This document shows positions 8,932 to 17,093 of a DNA stretch of 64,000 bases, one piece after another. Source of the stretch: Pseudomaricurvus sp050633365 (GTDB taxonomy: Bacteria; Pseudomonadota; Gammaproteobacteria; Pseudomonadales; Cellvibrionaceae); assembly GCA_050633365.1 (NCBI GenBank), contig JBOEGJ010000033.1, forward strand, positions 1-64,000, read 5' to 3'. How positions within the stretch are numbered: position 1 is the stretch's first letter; each line of letters begins with the position of its first letter. A program made the position numbers and the translations under genes. The notes under the pieces were generated by a model, which searched no databases, was not told where the DNA came from, and worked only from the letters and a program-made list of their open reading frames with translations.

Positions 8932-9018
8932 GCGACCTTATATTTGGCGACCTTATATAGAGAGACTATGTACAGGGGCTTTATAGAAAGACCGCGATAG
9001 AGAGGCCGCGATACAGAG
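8932..9018 (+). repeat. Cluster of short direct repeats in the LysR gene leader
   Basis: GCGACCTTATAT occurs twice at a 15-bp period (8932-8943 and 8947-8958). Closer to the gene, a 14-bp unit with the core CCGCGATA occurs at 8991-9004 and 9005-9018 with 12 of 14 identical. Looser TATAGAGAGAC-type units fill the space between. The array ends three bases before the LysR start codon, so it overlaps the promoter and the ribosome-binding region. Confidence 0.65.
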
Positions 9019-9021
9019 ACC

Positions 9022-9876
9022 ATGAAGAATTTATCCACAGACGCGTTAAGAGCATTTATCACGGTATTGGAGCTAGGGGGATTCACCCAAGCGGGTGAAT
9101 ATCTAGGAAGAACTCAGCCAGCGATAAGCATGCAGATTAAAAAGCTTGAGCTGCAGCTGGGACAAAGCCTATTAACTCGCCGCGGACAGACGGTGGAGCT
9201 GACCAAGGCCGGCCAGCTATTTCGCCCCTACGCACGGCAGATCTTGGCATTGAATGACGAAGCCATTGAACAGTTCCACCATGAACTGCTGGCGGGCAAG
9301 GTGCGCTTGGGGATTCCCAGTGAGTTCGCCTCCACACTACTGCCAAAAATCGTCGGCCTGTTTTCTCAGTCTCACCCCAATGTGACCCTTGAGGTGACCA
9401 GCGATCTCAGTAAGAACCTTTTGCACGATTCCCGGCGTTTGGACTTCGATCTGATTTTGGGGCTTCACCCCGATCCCTCTCAGGTGGCCACCGAAAATAT
9501 CGTCAAACTCGATGAGCTGGTCTGGGTCACCAGCGCTGATCACGATACCCACCTACAATCCCCCACCCCATTAATTGTGGCCCCTGAAGGCTGCATTTAT
9601 CGAGCTCGGGCGGTGGAACAGCTCACCGAAAGTAACATCGCCTGGCGCCTGGTCTACACCAATCCCGACTTAGCCGGCATTCGATCGGCAATTGAGGAGG
9701 GTTTGGGAGTCACCGTGCTGGCCAAAAGCACCGTGCCCGATAACTTGCGCCAGCTCAAAGCCAGTGATCGCTACCCCAAACTGGGAAAGATGGCGATCAG
9801 CTTGGTGAAACCGCAACCGGCCAACAGCCAAGCGGTAGAGAGATTGGCCGAGTACCTGTCGGCATCGCTCAACTGA
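9022..9876 (+). CDS. LysR-family transcriptional regulator
   Basis: 284 residues. The N-terminal winged helix-turn-helix (residues 5-65) is clear: LRAFITVLELGGFTQAGEYL, then RTQPAISMQIKKLE. Residues 90-280 form the periplasmic-binding-protein-like effector domain (KVRLGIPSEF at its start, IRSAIEEGLGVTVL near the end). LysR proteins normally act as tetramers and often control a divergent neighbour, here gcvT. It does not look like classical GcvA, so a role in glycine cleavage is only suggested by position. The effector is unknown. The start codon follows a repeat-rich leader without a strong Shine-Dalgarno sequence. Confidence 0.9.
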   Translation: MKNLSTDALRAFITVLELGGFTQAGEYLGRTQPAISMQIKKLELQLGQSLLTRRGQTVELTKAGQLFRPYARQILALNDEAIEQFHHELLAGKVRLGIPSEFASTLLPKIVGLFSQSHPNVTLEVTSDLSKNLLHDSRRLDFDLILGLHPDPSQVATENIVKLDELVWVTSADHDTHLQSPTPLIVAPEGCIYRARAVEQLTESNIAWRLVYTNPDLAGIRSAIEEGLGVTVLAKSTVPDNLRQLKASDRYPKLGKMAISLVKPQPANSQAVERLAEYLSASLN

Positions 9877-9941
9877 TCGACTCTAACAAAGACTTGAGGT
9901 CCTCTGAGGGGCGTTCGATCTCACAATCATGAACCTCTGAG

Positions 9942-10520
9942 CTAGTCTTCACTGAGCCGGCTCACTCGCTCGGCGATGTGTTCCAAACGCAGCTCTGGAT
10001 CATCCAACGAGAGGAGCGCAACTTTATCGGCAGCGCTCAAAGGTAATAACTGACACAGCTGCCAGCCTAGGTCACGGCTGTTTTGGGCATCGCCAAGCTT
10101 TAATACCGACACGGCTGGGTGCTGCTGCAGCTGAACCAACAGCTCCACCAGGCCATCAAATCGATCCGGAATGGGTGCAATTCGCTCTTCTTCTAACCAG
10201 CGCACGCTGGCACTCATGGAGGTGTCGTCCTCGATGCAAGTCGCTTCGACGACAAACTTTCGGGCGCCCTCAATGGCAATGCCCAACAAGCCGTTGTCCA
10301 GCTGATTGAAATCCACGATGCGAGCCTCGACCCCAAACTGAAAAATCAGCGGAGGCTGCCCCACCTCTCGCCCCTCGCGAATTTGTACCACACCAAAGGT
10401 TTCGTTGTTTTTTAAGCAGCGGCTCACAAGCGATAGATAACGCGGCTCAAATATCTGCAAAGAGAGACGCTGTCCGGGAAACAACGGATTCGATAAAGGG
10501 AATAAAGACAACTGAGACAT
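9942..10520 (-). CDS. Stand-alone LON substrate-binding-domain protein
   Basis: 192 residues from the ATG at 10520. The open frame runs 15 codons further, but GAG lies at a good distance from this internal ATG and the sequence LSLFPLSNPLFPGQ is the usual beginning. The N-terminal half matches the Lon protease substrate-recognition domain (PLFPGQRLSLQIFEPRY, then GVVQIREG). There is no AAA+ or protease domain, so it is the short free-standing form common in gammaproteobacteria. Its role is not established; a chaperone or adaptor function is possible. It converges with the LysR gene across a gap of 65 bp. Confidence 0.85.
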   Translation of the reverse strand: MSQLSLFPLSNPLFPGQRLSLQIFEPRYLSLVSRCLKNNETFGVVQIREGREVGQPPLIFQFGVEARIVDFNQLDNGLLGIAIEGARKFVVEATCIEDDTSMSASVRWLEEERIAPIPDRFDGLVELLVQLQQHPAVSVLKLGDAQNSRDLGWQLCQLLPLSAADKVALLSLDDPELRLEHIAERVSRLSED

Positions 10521-10651
10521 ATTTCTCACTTTTCTAATAACAGCCACGCAGGCTTCAGAAGGCATTCAGTTACACCAGCGTAAATTGACAAGCATCAACA
10601 ACGCAAGATCCTTTTTATACGCAAGCCGTACAATATTGGAGTAACAATGCT

Positions 10652-11230
10652 ATGAAATACTCGATCAAAAAACACTGGATAACCGGCCTATGCATCGCCA
10701 CCTTGGCTACGGCCGCGGCCAGCCCCACCTTTGCCGGCCACAAAAATCATCACGGTGAAAAACATCACAAGAACCGTCATGTGGATTACGCCAAAGTTAC
10801 CGGTGTCGACCCCATCTACAAAACCATCAAGCATCAAGTGCCTCAGCAGTCGTGCTGGACAGAGACTCGCTACCAGCCAGTAGACGACTACCAATCTTAC
10901 ACGCCCACCATTTTAGGAACCCTTATTGGCGGCGCTATCGGCAACGAGGTGGGACACAGTAAGACCAATAAAAAAGTGGGCGCAGTGGTCGGTGGCGTGC
11001 TCGGTGCCACCATCGCTCGAGACTGGAGCCATAAACGCCAACCCCATCAATCGCGCAGCCGTGCAGTGAACGAAGAGGTGTGCGAAACCAATTACCACAC
11101 CGAATACGAAGAGAAAATCGTCGGTTACAAAGTTCGTTATCGCTACAAGGGCGAGCACTACCGCACCCGCATGGATCATCACCCCGGGAAGCGTATAAAA
11201 GTCGCGGTACAGGTCTCCCCCATTGAGTAG
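10652..11230 (+). CDS. Secreted or outer-membrane glycine-zipper protein
   Basis: 192 residues. Residues 1-28 are a signal peptide ending in SPTFAG. A His/Lys-rich stretch follows (HKNHHGEKHHKNRH), possibly metal-binding. Residues 85-125 hold two glycine-zipper helices (ILGTLIGGAIGNEVG and KKVGAVVGGVLGATIA), the signature of the 17-kDa surface-antigen-like 2TM family. The C-terminal part is rich in Tyr and basic residues, with one Cys on each side of the zipper region. Such proteins sit in or near the outer membrane, and their job is mostly unknown. GGAG precedes the start by ten bases. Confidence 0.8.
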   Translation: MKYSIKKHWITGLCIATLATAAASPTFAGHKNHHGEKHHKNRHVDYAKVTGVDPIYKTIKHQVPQQSCWTETRYQPVDDYQSYTPTILGTLIGGAIGNEVGHSKTNKKVGAVVGGVLGATIARDWSHKRQPHQSRSRAVNEEVCETNYHTEYEEKIVGYKVRYRYKGEHYRTRMDHHPGKRIKVAVQVSPIE

Positions 11231-11315
11231 ATTGCCCTCAAGCATTGATTGATGGGCAAAACCGGCTCACACTTGCGACCTTGCTCTTACGATTTATAGA
11301 GGACGATACGGGCCT

Positions 11316-11555
11316 ATGAAACTCAAGCATTGGATTTGGCTGGCGCTGATGATTCCCGCCTTGGCGCAAGCCGACCACCACCGATCCCCAGCAGCTCATG
11401 GCGCTGGGGCAAGCTCGCCGCAGCAAGCCGCCGCCATCGCCAAACAACGCCAACCGGGCAAAGTTCTAAGCGTGAAACGCAACAATGGCTTTTATAAGGT
11501 AAAGATGCTGCACGAGGGCAAGGTGAGATACATGACCATTAAGGCTAAGCCCTAG
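11316..11555 (+). CDS. Small secreted PepSY-like protein
   Basis: 79 residues. A signal peptide (WIWLALMIPALAQA) is followed by a helix with SPQQAAAIAKQ and a short strand-rich end: GKVLSVKRNNGFYKVKML, then an EGKVRYMTIK-type segment. This is the pattern of half a PepSY domain. Small PepSY-like periplasmic proteins are frequently found just before PhoP/PhoQ-type genes, as here, and may feed the sensor. That role is inferred from position. The gene lies 109 bp before the response regulator. Confidence 0.7.
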   Translation: MKLKHWIWLALMIPALAQADHHRSPAAHGAGASSPQQAAAIAKQRQPGKVLSVKRNNGFYKVKMLHEGKVRYMTIKAKP

Positions 11556-11664
11556 CAAGTGAATTAATAGCAGCCGAACCAATCGCGTTCCCCGCGAGCG
11601 CTCAGCGAACAACAACCTGTCGACAAAGGCTCAACGCCAAACGACATGACTTACGAGAACTGCC

Positions 11665-12333
11665 ATGCAACTGCTCATCGTGGAAGACGAAACACAACTG
11701 CAACTGCAAATTCGTCAACAAATGGAAGAATTGGGCTTTACCGTAGACAGCGCCTCGGACGGACGAGAGGGCTTGTATTTTGGCGAAGAATTTCGCTACG
11801 ACCTGGCCATCATTGATTTGGGATTGCCCGAGATTGATGGCATCGAACTGATCCGCCGCATTCGCGCCGCCGGCAAAGACTTTCCCATCTTGATTCTCAC
11901 CGCTCGCGGCGACTGGCAAGACAAAGTTGAAGGCCTCGAGGCCGGTGCTGACGACTACCTCACCAAACCCTTCCACCACGAAGAGTTGCGCGCTCGCGCT
12001 CAAGCTCTGGTTCGCCGCTCGGCGGGACAGGCCAGCAACGACTGGAACTTTGGCCCACTGACCATCAACTACGATCAAAAGCTGGTTAAGGTAAATGACA
12101 AGACCATTGATCTCACCAGCTATGAATTCAACACACTGGAATACTTGGCTCGCAATCAAGGTAAGGTTATTTCAAAATCGGAATTGACCGAGTATCTATA
12201 CGCGCAAGACTTTGAAAGAGACAGCAATACCATCGAAGTCTTTGTGGGTCGGCTGCGCAAAAAAATCGAAAGCGAGACAAAATTTATCCACACCGTACGA
12301 GGCCTAGGGTATCGCTTTGAGCACCAGCACTGA
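11665..12333 (+). CDS. OmpR/PhoP-family response regulator
   Basis: 222 residues. The receiver domain (1-115) has the acidic pair in IVEDET, the phospho-acceptor D51 in IIDLGLP, a Thr in LTARGD and Lys in LTKPFHHEEL. The C-terminal winged helix (130-220) ends with the usual GRLRKKIE and HTVRGLGYRF. It most resembles PhoP/QseB-like regulators that act with PhoQ-like kinases. Its stop codon overlaps the kinase start by 17 bp, so the two are translationally coupled. Targets are unknown. The two small secreted proteins just upstream may be part of the same circuit. Confidence 0.93.
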   Translation: MQLLIVEDETQLQLQIRQQMEELGFTVDSASDGREGLYFGEEFRYDLAIIDLGLPEIDGIELIRRIRAAGKDFPILILTARGDWQDKVEGLEAGADDYLTKPFHHEELRARAQALVRRSAGQASNDWNFGPLTINYDQKLVKVNDKTIDLTSYEFNTLEYLARNQGKVISKSELTEYLYAQDFERDSNTIEVFVGRLRKKIESETKFIHTVRGLGYRFEHQH

Positions 12334-13738
12334 TCAGAGTCACTTTTTAAATTCCCTGCAAGGGCGATTTATCGTCGCCAGCCTTTTGTTTCTGCCGCTG
12401 TTTATCGGCGGCAGTGGATTGCTGCTTGAACAAGCAGCAAAAGATAACCTGTTGTTGGCCGAACAAGAACAGCTGCAAAGCCAGCTGTATATTTTGTTGG
12501 GCGCCGCCGAAGTGCAAGACGGACAACTGTGGCTACCGGAACAATTACCAGAGCCGCGCTACAGCCTAGTCGACTCCGGACTCTACGCACGAATTCTCTC
12601 ACCCAGTGATTCCCCCACAGAAAACCCCGCTGCCACTGCGCTCTGGTCGCCGCGCTGGCAATCCACCTCGGCAGCCATGCTCAGCACTGCCCTGCCCAAT
12701 CAAAACAGTCAGGGGTTTACCACCAATTTTCAACAGCTCGACTTATTGAAAAACTACTTTCGCCAAACCTACGATTTATCCTGGGAAGATGACCAGGGCC
12801 AAAGCTTGCCGCTGCGCTTTGAGATCTTTCACGCTCGCGCGCCTTACAATCAGCAACTGCAACACTTTCGCCAACAGCTCTGGTACGGGCTCAGCGTACT
12901 GGCGATGATTTTGTTGACGATTCAGGTGGGTATCATGCGCTGGGGACTAAGCCCAATTAAGCGCTTGGTTAAAGATCTTCGGGCTATGCCTCAGCAAGAA
13001 ACGCAACACCTCACGGGGCACTATCCCGATGAAATCACCCCCATTACCGACAGCCTAAACGAGGTGCTAGACAACGAACAAAAACAACGAGAGCGCTACA
13101 AAAACACCTTGGGAGACTTGGCTCACAGCTTAAAAACCCCCCTAGCGATTTTACAGGGCGAGCTGCAAAGTGCCGCCAAACTCAATGATAGTCATTCCAG
13201 CCACAACAGTACCGACATCATGAGTGAACAGGTGGAGCGAATGAACACCATCATTCGCCATCAGCTGCAACGGGCGGTGTTGCAAACGAACCATCAACGC
13301 CGAACGCCCGAGGCGGTCTTACCGGTAGTACAGCGCCTCTGCACCGCCATGGGAAAAGTGTATCGAGAAAAAAATATTCGTTTCGACATGCACATAGCTC
13401 CCGGCACACGCTACCCCATCGAGAGCCAAGATCTGTTTGAGCTGCTGGGTAATTTAATTGAGAACGCCTGTAAGTACGGCAAGGATCACGTAATCATCAG
13501 TGCTGCGACTTTGACTGAGTCGCTGATCATTACCGTGGCCGACAACGGCGGTGGCATTGATGCCACCGAACAAGAGAGCATTTTGCAGCGGGGCGCTCGC
13601 GCCGACACCGCCAAGCCCGGTCAAGGCATTGGCCTGGCGGTAAGCACGGACATCGTCAGCGCTTACGATGGCAGTATCGACGTCGCCAACAGCGAAACTT
13701 ATGGCGGCGCCGAGTTTCGAGTACGCCTGCCTATTTGA
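12317..13738 (+). CDS. PhoQ-like sensor histidine kinase
   Basis: 473 residues, inner membrane. One helix near 18-35 and another near 188-205 flank a periplasmic sensor of about 150 residues. The H-box is LGDLAHSLKTPLAI with H270. N-box ENACKYG, G1 ADNGGGI and G2 GQGIGLAVS form the ATP-binding domain. The start is a TTG inside the regulator gene (17-bp overlap). No ATG lies between it and the first membrane helix, so the rare start is accepted. The sensor region is not obviously rich in acidic clusters like enterobacterial PhoQ, so the signal is unknown. Confidence 0.9.
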   Translation: MSTSTDQSHFLNSLQGRFIVASLLFLPLFIGGSGLLLEQAAKDNLLLAEQEQLQSQLYILLGAAEVQDGQLWLPEQLPEPRYSLVDSGLYARILSPSDSPTENPAATALWSPRWQSTSAAMLSTALPNQNSQGFTTNFQQLDLLKNYFRQTYDLSWEDDQGQSLPLRFEIFHARAPYNQQLQHFRQQLWYGLSVLAMILLTIQVGIMRWGLSPIKRLVKDLRAMPQQETQHLTGHYPDEITPITDSLNEVLDNEQKQRERYKNTLGDLAHSLKTPLAILQGELQSAAKLNDSHSSHNSTDIMSEQVERMNTIIRHQLQRAVLQTNHQRRTPEAVLPVVQRLCTAMGKVYREKNIRFDMHIAPGTRYPIESQDLFELLGNLIENACKYGKDHVIISAATLTESLIITVADNGGGIDATEQESILQRGARADTAKPGQGIGLAVSTDIVSAYDGSIDVANSETYGGAEFRVRLPI

Positions 13739-13800
13739 GAAACAAACTCGAGGGAGATAGGGAGATACAAAAATAGGAAAATAGGAAAATGGAGTGATAG
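13739..13800. repeat. Degenerate AATAGG-rich leader of the octamer array
   Basis: Directly after the kinase stop, units such as GGGAGATA, AAAATAGG and GGAAAATAGG repeat loosely and merge into the perfect octamer array that follows. They look like decayed copies of the same unit. Confidence 0.6.
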
Positions 13801-13863
13801 GGGAATAGGGAAGTAGGGAAATAGGGAAATAGGGAAATAGGGAAATAGGGAAATAGGGAAATA
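13801..13863. repeat. Octamer tandem array (GGGAAATA)n
   Basis: Six perfect head-to-tail copies of GGGAAATA occupy 13816-13863. They are preceded by the variants GGGAAGTA (13808-13815) and GGGAATA (13801-13807). The array lies between the 3' ends of two convergent genes, so it cannot switch either reading frame. Copy number probably varies among strains. Confidence 0.9.
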
Positions 13864-13920
13864 GAGAGTAACGACAAAAAATTCTGCCGCTAACTCTTAA
13901 TCTTCAAACCTCAGCTCTTA

Positions 13921-13970
13921 ACCTTCAACCTTCAACCTTCAACTCTCAACCCTCAACCTGAACCTCAACC
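13921..13970. repeat. Heptamer tandem array (ACCTTCA)n
   Basis: Three perfect ACCTTCA copies (13921-13941) are followed by ACTCTCA, ACCCTCA and looser ACCTGAACCTCAACC. Degenerate units also precede it from about 13890. It has a different unit and period from the octamer array 60 bp earlier. It stops six bases before the end of the convergent membrane-protein gene. Confidence 0.85.
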
Positions 13971-13975
13971 AACGC

Positions 13976-14344
13976 CTAAGCCCTATTACTGGTTTCGACA
14001 TTTGCAGTTCGCTGATGCATCAGCAGCGAAAAAACTAAGCCCACAGACAAGTACACCAAGATTATCATTAGTGGAATAATCCTTTCGCCACTGCCGTGAA
14101 TCGGGTCCAGTCGATTGAACAACATGGCATAAATATTCCCCGCCATAGCCGCGTAACAAACGATCATCCACAGATATCGCACCGGAACTTTCACAAACAC
14201 GGTTGCATAAGCAAGCGCCGCCAGACCCAAATAATCATCCAAAGAGAGTGGCCAGTATTTGTCGGTCGTCAACAGGACAAGGGTTTCACCTACGCCCATC
14301 AAAACGATAAACAACCAACTGTAGATCATCAGTATTCGATTCAT
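13976..14344 (-). CDS. Small four-helix membrane protein of unknown function
   Basis: 122 residues with four predicted membrane helices, for example LMIYSWLFIVLMGVGETLVL at the N-terminus and IILVYLSVGLVFSLLM near the end. Loops are short and I recognise no family motif. It lies 30 bp after the penicillin-acylase-family gene on the same strand and may be co-transcribed with it. The function is unknown. Confidence 0.7.
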   Translation of the reverse strand: MNRILMIYSWLFIVLMGVGETLVLLTTDKYWPLSLDDYLGLAALAYATVFVKVPVRYLWMIVCYAAMAGNIYAMLFNRLDPIHGSGERIIPLMIILVYLSVGLVFSLLMHQRTANVETSNRA

Positions 14345-14374
14345 TCTAAATCCCTATTGTGTATTGCGTTGCGC

Positions 14375-16846
14375 TCAATTGGGTCTGTTTACCGCAGGCG
14401 TGAGAATCAATTTATGCTGTGTCTCTGCCGGTAAAAAAGCGCTGGCGTTTCCGTCAACCCAATCGCGATGACCCGCGTCGAACCAATCCGATAAGGGGTG
14501 GCCACTCTGTCCGGTGGCCATATGAAAAATACCCTTTTCCTCTTGCCCCGGTGTTACCACCATTCGCTCGGAGGCTCCGTTAGTTGGCGTTTGCACTCGC
14601 GGCATGTGAGAATCTCCGGACAGTCGATCATTAGGCATACTGAGAAAAATACCCAATGCCGGCACCGCTTTTACCAATGGATGAATGATCTTTGCCGAGT
14701 TTTGTCGACCCCAAGTTTGCTCGGATAAACTGACTCCATCTTCGGCCATGGTGTTTAACACCTCATCGAGCGCCGCCAATTGCAACGCCTGCCAGGAATC
14801 GAATTCGGGATTGAGCAAATGAGATGGCTGCTCGGTAATCATCGCCCACACAGGGTATTCACTGGAGCGTTTGACATGTTTGAACTGAAAGCTCTCATCC
14901 GCCTCAGTTAACGCCGTCACAAACGGTGCCATGGCGTATTCGATGGTCTTCAAACGGAAGTTTCGCACCAATCGATAGCCCACAGAATCCGCCGAGGCTT
15001 TTGCGCCCCAGAGTTCCATGACCGACAACAACGATTCCTTGTCGTGCAATAGAGGACGATCACTGCTCTCAATCAAAGCGGTGAGGTGTTGATGCCAAGG
15101 CGTTAAAAACAAAGCCCGATCATCGAGCTGGATATCGAGTAAATCCTGCTCGGTGAATTGATCCCTTGCCAAAAGAGCATCGCGAATTTGTTGTTGTCTT
15201 GCGCCTAAGGCGTAGTTAGCACCACTGCCCATTAAACGCAGATACTCACCGCTCATGGTGCGGGCATTGGCAGTCCAGATACGATGATTGTCTGGATTGT
15301 AAACTTTTGGATAATCCTCAAACTCGAGATAGCCTAGCCAATCCACCTCGCCTTCGGCCCAAGAGCGCCAAAAAGTACCGTCGAAACCTTTGCGCTCTGG
15401 AATGCGACCGGCCACTGTCCAACCGATGTTGCCTTGATCATCCCCACCGACAAAGTTCTGTGCAGGTGTTCCAAAGGTTGAAGCGAGTGGTAGCGCTTGC
15501 TCAATACTGGTGACCGATTCCATGCCGATCAAATTCATGTTGGCGCCTTCGGGATCGTGAGCCACCCAGCGAAACGCCATCCATTGACCGCGATGATTTT
15601 GTTTTAACAGCGGCCCCCAGCGAGTCTCTTTAACAACTAGGGTTTGTGATTCAGCACCTTTAACATGAATGATTTCTTCATGAAGCTGAAAAGCTTCGGC
15701 GCCGTCAGGGGTTTGATAATGAGTCACGTTTTCGTCGGTATCGAGCAACACCCAATCACCCCAATCACCGGTGGTGTTGGTAAAACCCCAGGCAACTTTG
15801 CCATTCGAGCCAACAATCATTGCTGGTGTACCGGGCAGACTGGCGCCGGTCATGGTCAAGCCGTTGGCCAAAGGCCAGCTTGCGCGATACCAAATATTCG
15901 GCACTTGAATCGATAGATGCATATCGTCTGCGACGATGGCAGAGCCATGTTGAGTCAAGGCTCCGCCCACCGCCCAGTTGTTGCTGCCAATAGCGTAGTC
16001 ATCGCTTTCCAGTAGCGGCTGATAGACGAGAGAGTCCGAAGAGAGGGTTAACTGGTCAATCCCGCTGACAGGAATCGGAGCAGGCCTGTATGACTCGCCT
16101 AATAAAGGAGCATCCCACTTGCCTCCTAGTGGCTGCAGAAAATCGTAGAGATCTTTGGGTAAAACTTCCGCCATTAAGTTCTGGTTGTACTCTGTCTCTC
16201 CCGATTCATCTTGGAGCGTCATATACATGCTGAAAAGCACAAGCAAGCTGTCTGCCGCCTGCCAGGTTTGTGGCTCGGTACCTAACAGGTGGTATTCAAA
16301 TGGTTTACTGTCGAGATTCGCCAAGCCAGCGTTGGCGCCTCGGGCGTATGCGTGAAGAAGCTCGAGTTGTGATTCAGGCAGCTGTTGTAAGTTTCGCTCG
16401 GCGCGATAACGCAAACGATGTCGTCGAATCGCTTGATCGTGCTCTAAGGTTGCCTCACCCACCAACTCAGACAGCTCGCCAGCGGAATTTCGGCGCAGTA
16501 AATCCATCTGGAAAAAACGCTCTTGGGCGTGAACAAAACCAAGTCCATAGGCAACCGACAATCGATCGTCACTAATAAGTGTGGGTATACCCTGATCGTC
16601 TCGCTCGATGATGACGGGATGATCCAACCCTAGCAGCTCGAGCTCACCATCGGTTTTCGCCAAGCTAAACTGCAAGGTGGTCACCGACCAAGCCAAAACG
16701 ACCGCCAGACCGATCAGCGTTAACACAACACCATATTTGAAAATACTTGAACTCTTGCTCACATCTTCACCATTATTTTTATTAAGACCGCTAGTCTGCC
16801 AAGTGAACGGATTTTGCTCAACATTTGAGCGTGAACTGTGGGTCAT
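14375..16846 (-). CDS. Penicillin acylase family (Ntn-hydrolase) protein
   Basis: 823 residues. A membrane or signal anchor spans about 37-60. The family is made as one chain and cuts itself into alpha and beta subunits. The new beta N-terminus is the catalytic serine, here S288 in AIGSNNWAV, followed by the expected ADDMHL. Further family marks are GLGFVHAQERFFQMD in the alpha chain and GDDQGNIGW in the beta chain. Members hydrolyse amide bonds of beta-lactams, acyl-homoserine lactones or related acyl amides. The substrate cannot be read from the sequence. The gene is divergent from the TonB receptor. Confidence 0.92.
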   Translation of the reverse strand: MTHSSRSNVEQNPFTWQTSGLNKNNGEDVSKSSSIFKYGVVLTLIGLAVVLAWSVTTLQFSLAKTDGELELLGLDHPVIIERDDQGIPTLISDDRLSVAYGLGFVHAQERFFQMDLLRRNSAGELSELVGEATLEHDQAIRRHRLRYRAERNLQQLPESQLELLHAYARGANAGLANLDSKPFEYHLLGTEPQTWQAADSLLVLFSMYMTLQDESGETEYNQNLMAEVLPKDLYDFLQPLGGKWDAPLLGESYRPAPIPVSGIDQLTLSSDSLVYQPLLESDDYAIGSNNWAVGGALTQHGSAIVADDMHLSIQVPNIWYRASWPLANGLTMTGASLPGTPAMIVGSNGKVAWGFTNTTGDWGDWVLLDTDENVTHYQTPDGAEAFQLHEEIIHVKGAESQTLVVKETRWGPLLKQNHRGQWMAFRWVAHDPEGANMNLIGMESVTSIEQALPLASTFGTPAQNFVGGDDQGNIGWTVAGRIPERKGFDGTFWRSWAEGEVDWLGYLEFEDYPKVYNPDNHRIWTANARTMSGEYLRLMGSGANYALGARQQQIRDALLARDQFTEQDLLDIQLDDRALFLTPWHQHLTALIESSDRPLLHDKESLLSVMELWGAKASADSVGYRLVRNFRLKTIEYAMAPFVTALTEADESFQFKHVKRSSEYPVWAMITEQPSHLLNPEFDSWQALQLAALDEVLNTMAEDGVSLSEQTWGRQNSAKIIHPLVKAVPALGIFLSMPNDRLSGDSHMPRVQTPTNGASERMVVTPGQEEKGIFHMATGQSGHPLSDWFDAGHRDWVDGNASAFLPAETQHKLILTPAVNRPN

Positions 16847-16993
16847 ACGCGCTATTTTGTAACCAAAAAGGTCATCCTGTGACTATTCCGGACGCAGTAA
16901 ATAAGATGCAATCCTTATCTTAACAACGACACTTAATAGCGCCTTTATTTTGTGACCCGACATTCATACTTAGTCCTTTTATTCGCTAGATTA

Positions 16994-17024
16994 AGGCTAT
17001 AGGATGCCCGCATTGCTATAGCCT
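16994..17024. repeat. Inverted repeat ahead of the TonB receptor gene
   Basis: AGGCTATAG (16994-17002) and CTATAGCCT (17016-17024) are perfect 9-bp arms around a 13-base loop. The repeat ends 69 bp before the receptor start codon. It may be an operator or an mRNA hairpin. It does not match the Fur consensus. Confidence 0.55.
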
Positions 17025-17093
17025 AAAAATGAACATAGCGATTTTAGATAATAAAAAAATCTTACAAAACGAGTTATGGAGAGAGTCCTACTT

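Noticed and set aside
8616..9021. Glycine riboswitch upstream of gcvT
   Set aside because: Neither strand shows the conserved glycine aptamer cores; only AT-rich sequence and direct repeats were found.
13801..13863. Octamer array as a contingency locus switching a reading frame
   Set aside because: It lies outside both neighbouring genes, past their stop codons, so slippage cannot change a protein.
17025..17093. Fur box before the TonB receptor
   Set aside because: AT-rich sequence is present but does not match the 19-bp Fur consensus.
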